Source: Clostridia bacterium (lineage in GTDB: Bacteria; Bacillota; Clostridia; Christensenellales; UBA1242). From it: 5,089 nucleotides of DNA. Below the pieces are notes generated by a model. The model was not told the DNA's origin. It made no database searches and saw nothing but the letters and a program-made list of their open reading frames with translations. The stretch spans positions 1 through 5,089 of the forward strand of contig JAFYKO010000147.1 of assembly GCA_017537515.1 (NCBI GenBank), in the 5' to 3' direction. Both the position numbers and the translations under genes were made by a program. Shown here in pieces: positions 4,589 to 5,089 of this stretch (positions are counted from its first letter, which is position 1; each line of letters starts with the position of its first letter).

Positions 4589-5089
4589 ATGAAAAACTCA
4601 AGCATAGTCAAAGCAATTCTTGACATAACAGAAAAAGAACATTTAAACCTTTACCACAGCATAACAAAAGAAACGATTCTTTCACACATCAAGTCAATCA
4701 GCTGGGACAATCTCACTCCCCTTCAATTTGACCTTGAAATGTTGAAAATATTTTCAAAATTTAAGGACGCACACACTTCGTATTTTATACCCACAATTAA
4801 CACAAATAAAAAATTTATTTTAAATAATAATGAAATTTATTTAAAAAACAAAGAAAAATACGAAAAAATCGTTAAAATAGGCAATATTGACAGTGAAACA
4901 ATAATTAATCTCTGCAAAAATATTACAACATGGGAAACCGAGGCTTGGGCAAATTGCCAAATTGAAAAAATGCTGAACAATATGTATTTCCACTCACTCA
5001 TTGGTGTAAATCAAAACAAAAAAATAAAATGCCAAACCGAAAATAGAGAAGAAATTGTTGTCAAAGAAAACACTGAAAAAGTTCATTCC
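4589..5089 (+). CDS. Possible S41-family peptidase-like protein (partial, N-terminal part)
   Basis: The frame is open from the ATG at 4589 to the right edge (167 codons), so the protein is C-terminally incomplete. No signal peptide or membrane segment is seen in this part, suggesting a cytoplasmic product. Residues about 46-66 (FDLEMLKIFSKFKDAHTSYF) resemble the N-terminal helical segment of S41 (C-terminal processing type) peptidases, where a helix ends in a D-x-H-T motif; here D60, H62 and T63. The following IYLKNKEKYEKIVKIGNIDSETI region and TTWETEAW (113-120) fit the pattern of a short substrate-positioning domain in that family. The catalytic Ser/Lys region would lie beyond the window, so activity cannot be judged. 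This assignment comes from remembered motif similarity and is tentative. The region from about 4790 is more A/T-rich than dnaK. The gene follows the cloverleaf element in the position often held by dnaJ, and could be transcribed by read-through from the heat-shock operon or from its own unseen promoter. Confidence 0.5.
   Translation, partial: MKNSSIVKAILDITEKEHLNLYHSITKETILSHIKSISWDNLTPLQFDLEMLKIFSKFKDAHTSYFIPTINTNKKFILNNNEIYLKNKEKYEKIVKIGNIDSETIINLCKNITTWETEAWANCQIEKMLNNMYFHSLIGVNQNKKIKCQTENREEIVVKENTEKVHS

Noticed and set aside
1..5089. CRISPR array, rRNA or insertion sequence
   Set aside because: No regularly spaced direct repeats with unique spacers, no rRNA-like segment and no transposase gene are visible; the only tandem repeat lies inside grpE.

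Overview
The window looks like a piece of an AT-rich chromosome from a low-GC Gram-positive (Bacillota/Clostridia-like) bacterium, probably an uncultured lineage. The grounds are the gene order hrcA-grpE-dnaK under a CIRCE element, a DnaK that resembles the Bacillus type and lacks about 23 residues in its ATPase domain relative to the Proteobacterial form, strong AGGAGG-type ribosome binding sites, and A/T-rich intergenic DNA. TGA is used as a stop (end of hrcA), so the standard bacterial code fits.

Left part (1-849): a gene for a membrane-anchored protein of unknown function runs off the left edge on the minus strand. It is divergent from a small XRE-family helix-turn-helix regulator gene on the plus strand (509-823). 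The shared region of about 125 bp holds back-to-back promoters with overlapping -10 boxes, a perfect ACAAGT/ACTTGT palindrome suited to be the operator, and an A/T hairpin that takes the place of a Shine-Dalgarno sequence in front of the regulator. The regulator ends in a clear intrinsic terminator.

Middle part (about 850-4425): the class I heat-shock operon. A consensus-like sigma-A promoter behind A-tracts overlaps a near-consensus CIRCE, followed by hrcA (repressor, TTG start), grpE (nucleotide exchange factor) and dnaK (Hsp70 chaperone), with gaps of 4 and 1 bases. HrcA should shut off its own operon by binding CIRCE; GrpE recharges DnaK with ATP. GrpE carries an unusual N-terminal extension with four CxC motifs spaced exactly six residues apart, which looks like a metal-binding or redox module.

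Right part (4426-5089): where dnaJ would usually follow, there is instead a 97-base palindromic element (4470-4566). It can fold as a cloverleaf: a perfect 12-bp closing stem around three perfect 9-10 bp hairpins. Directly behind it starts a gene that runs off the right edge and may encode an S41-peptidase-like protein. The two observations most worth following are the CxC repeat of GrpE and the cloverleaf element.
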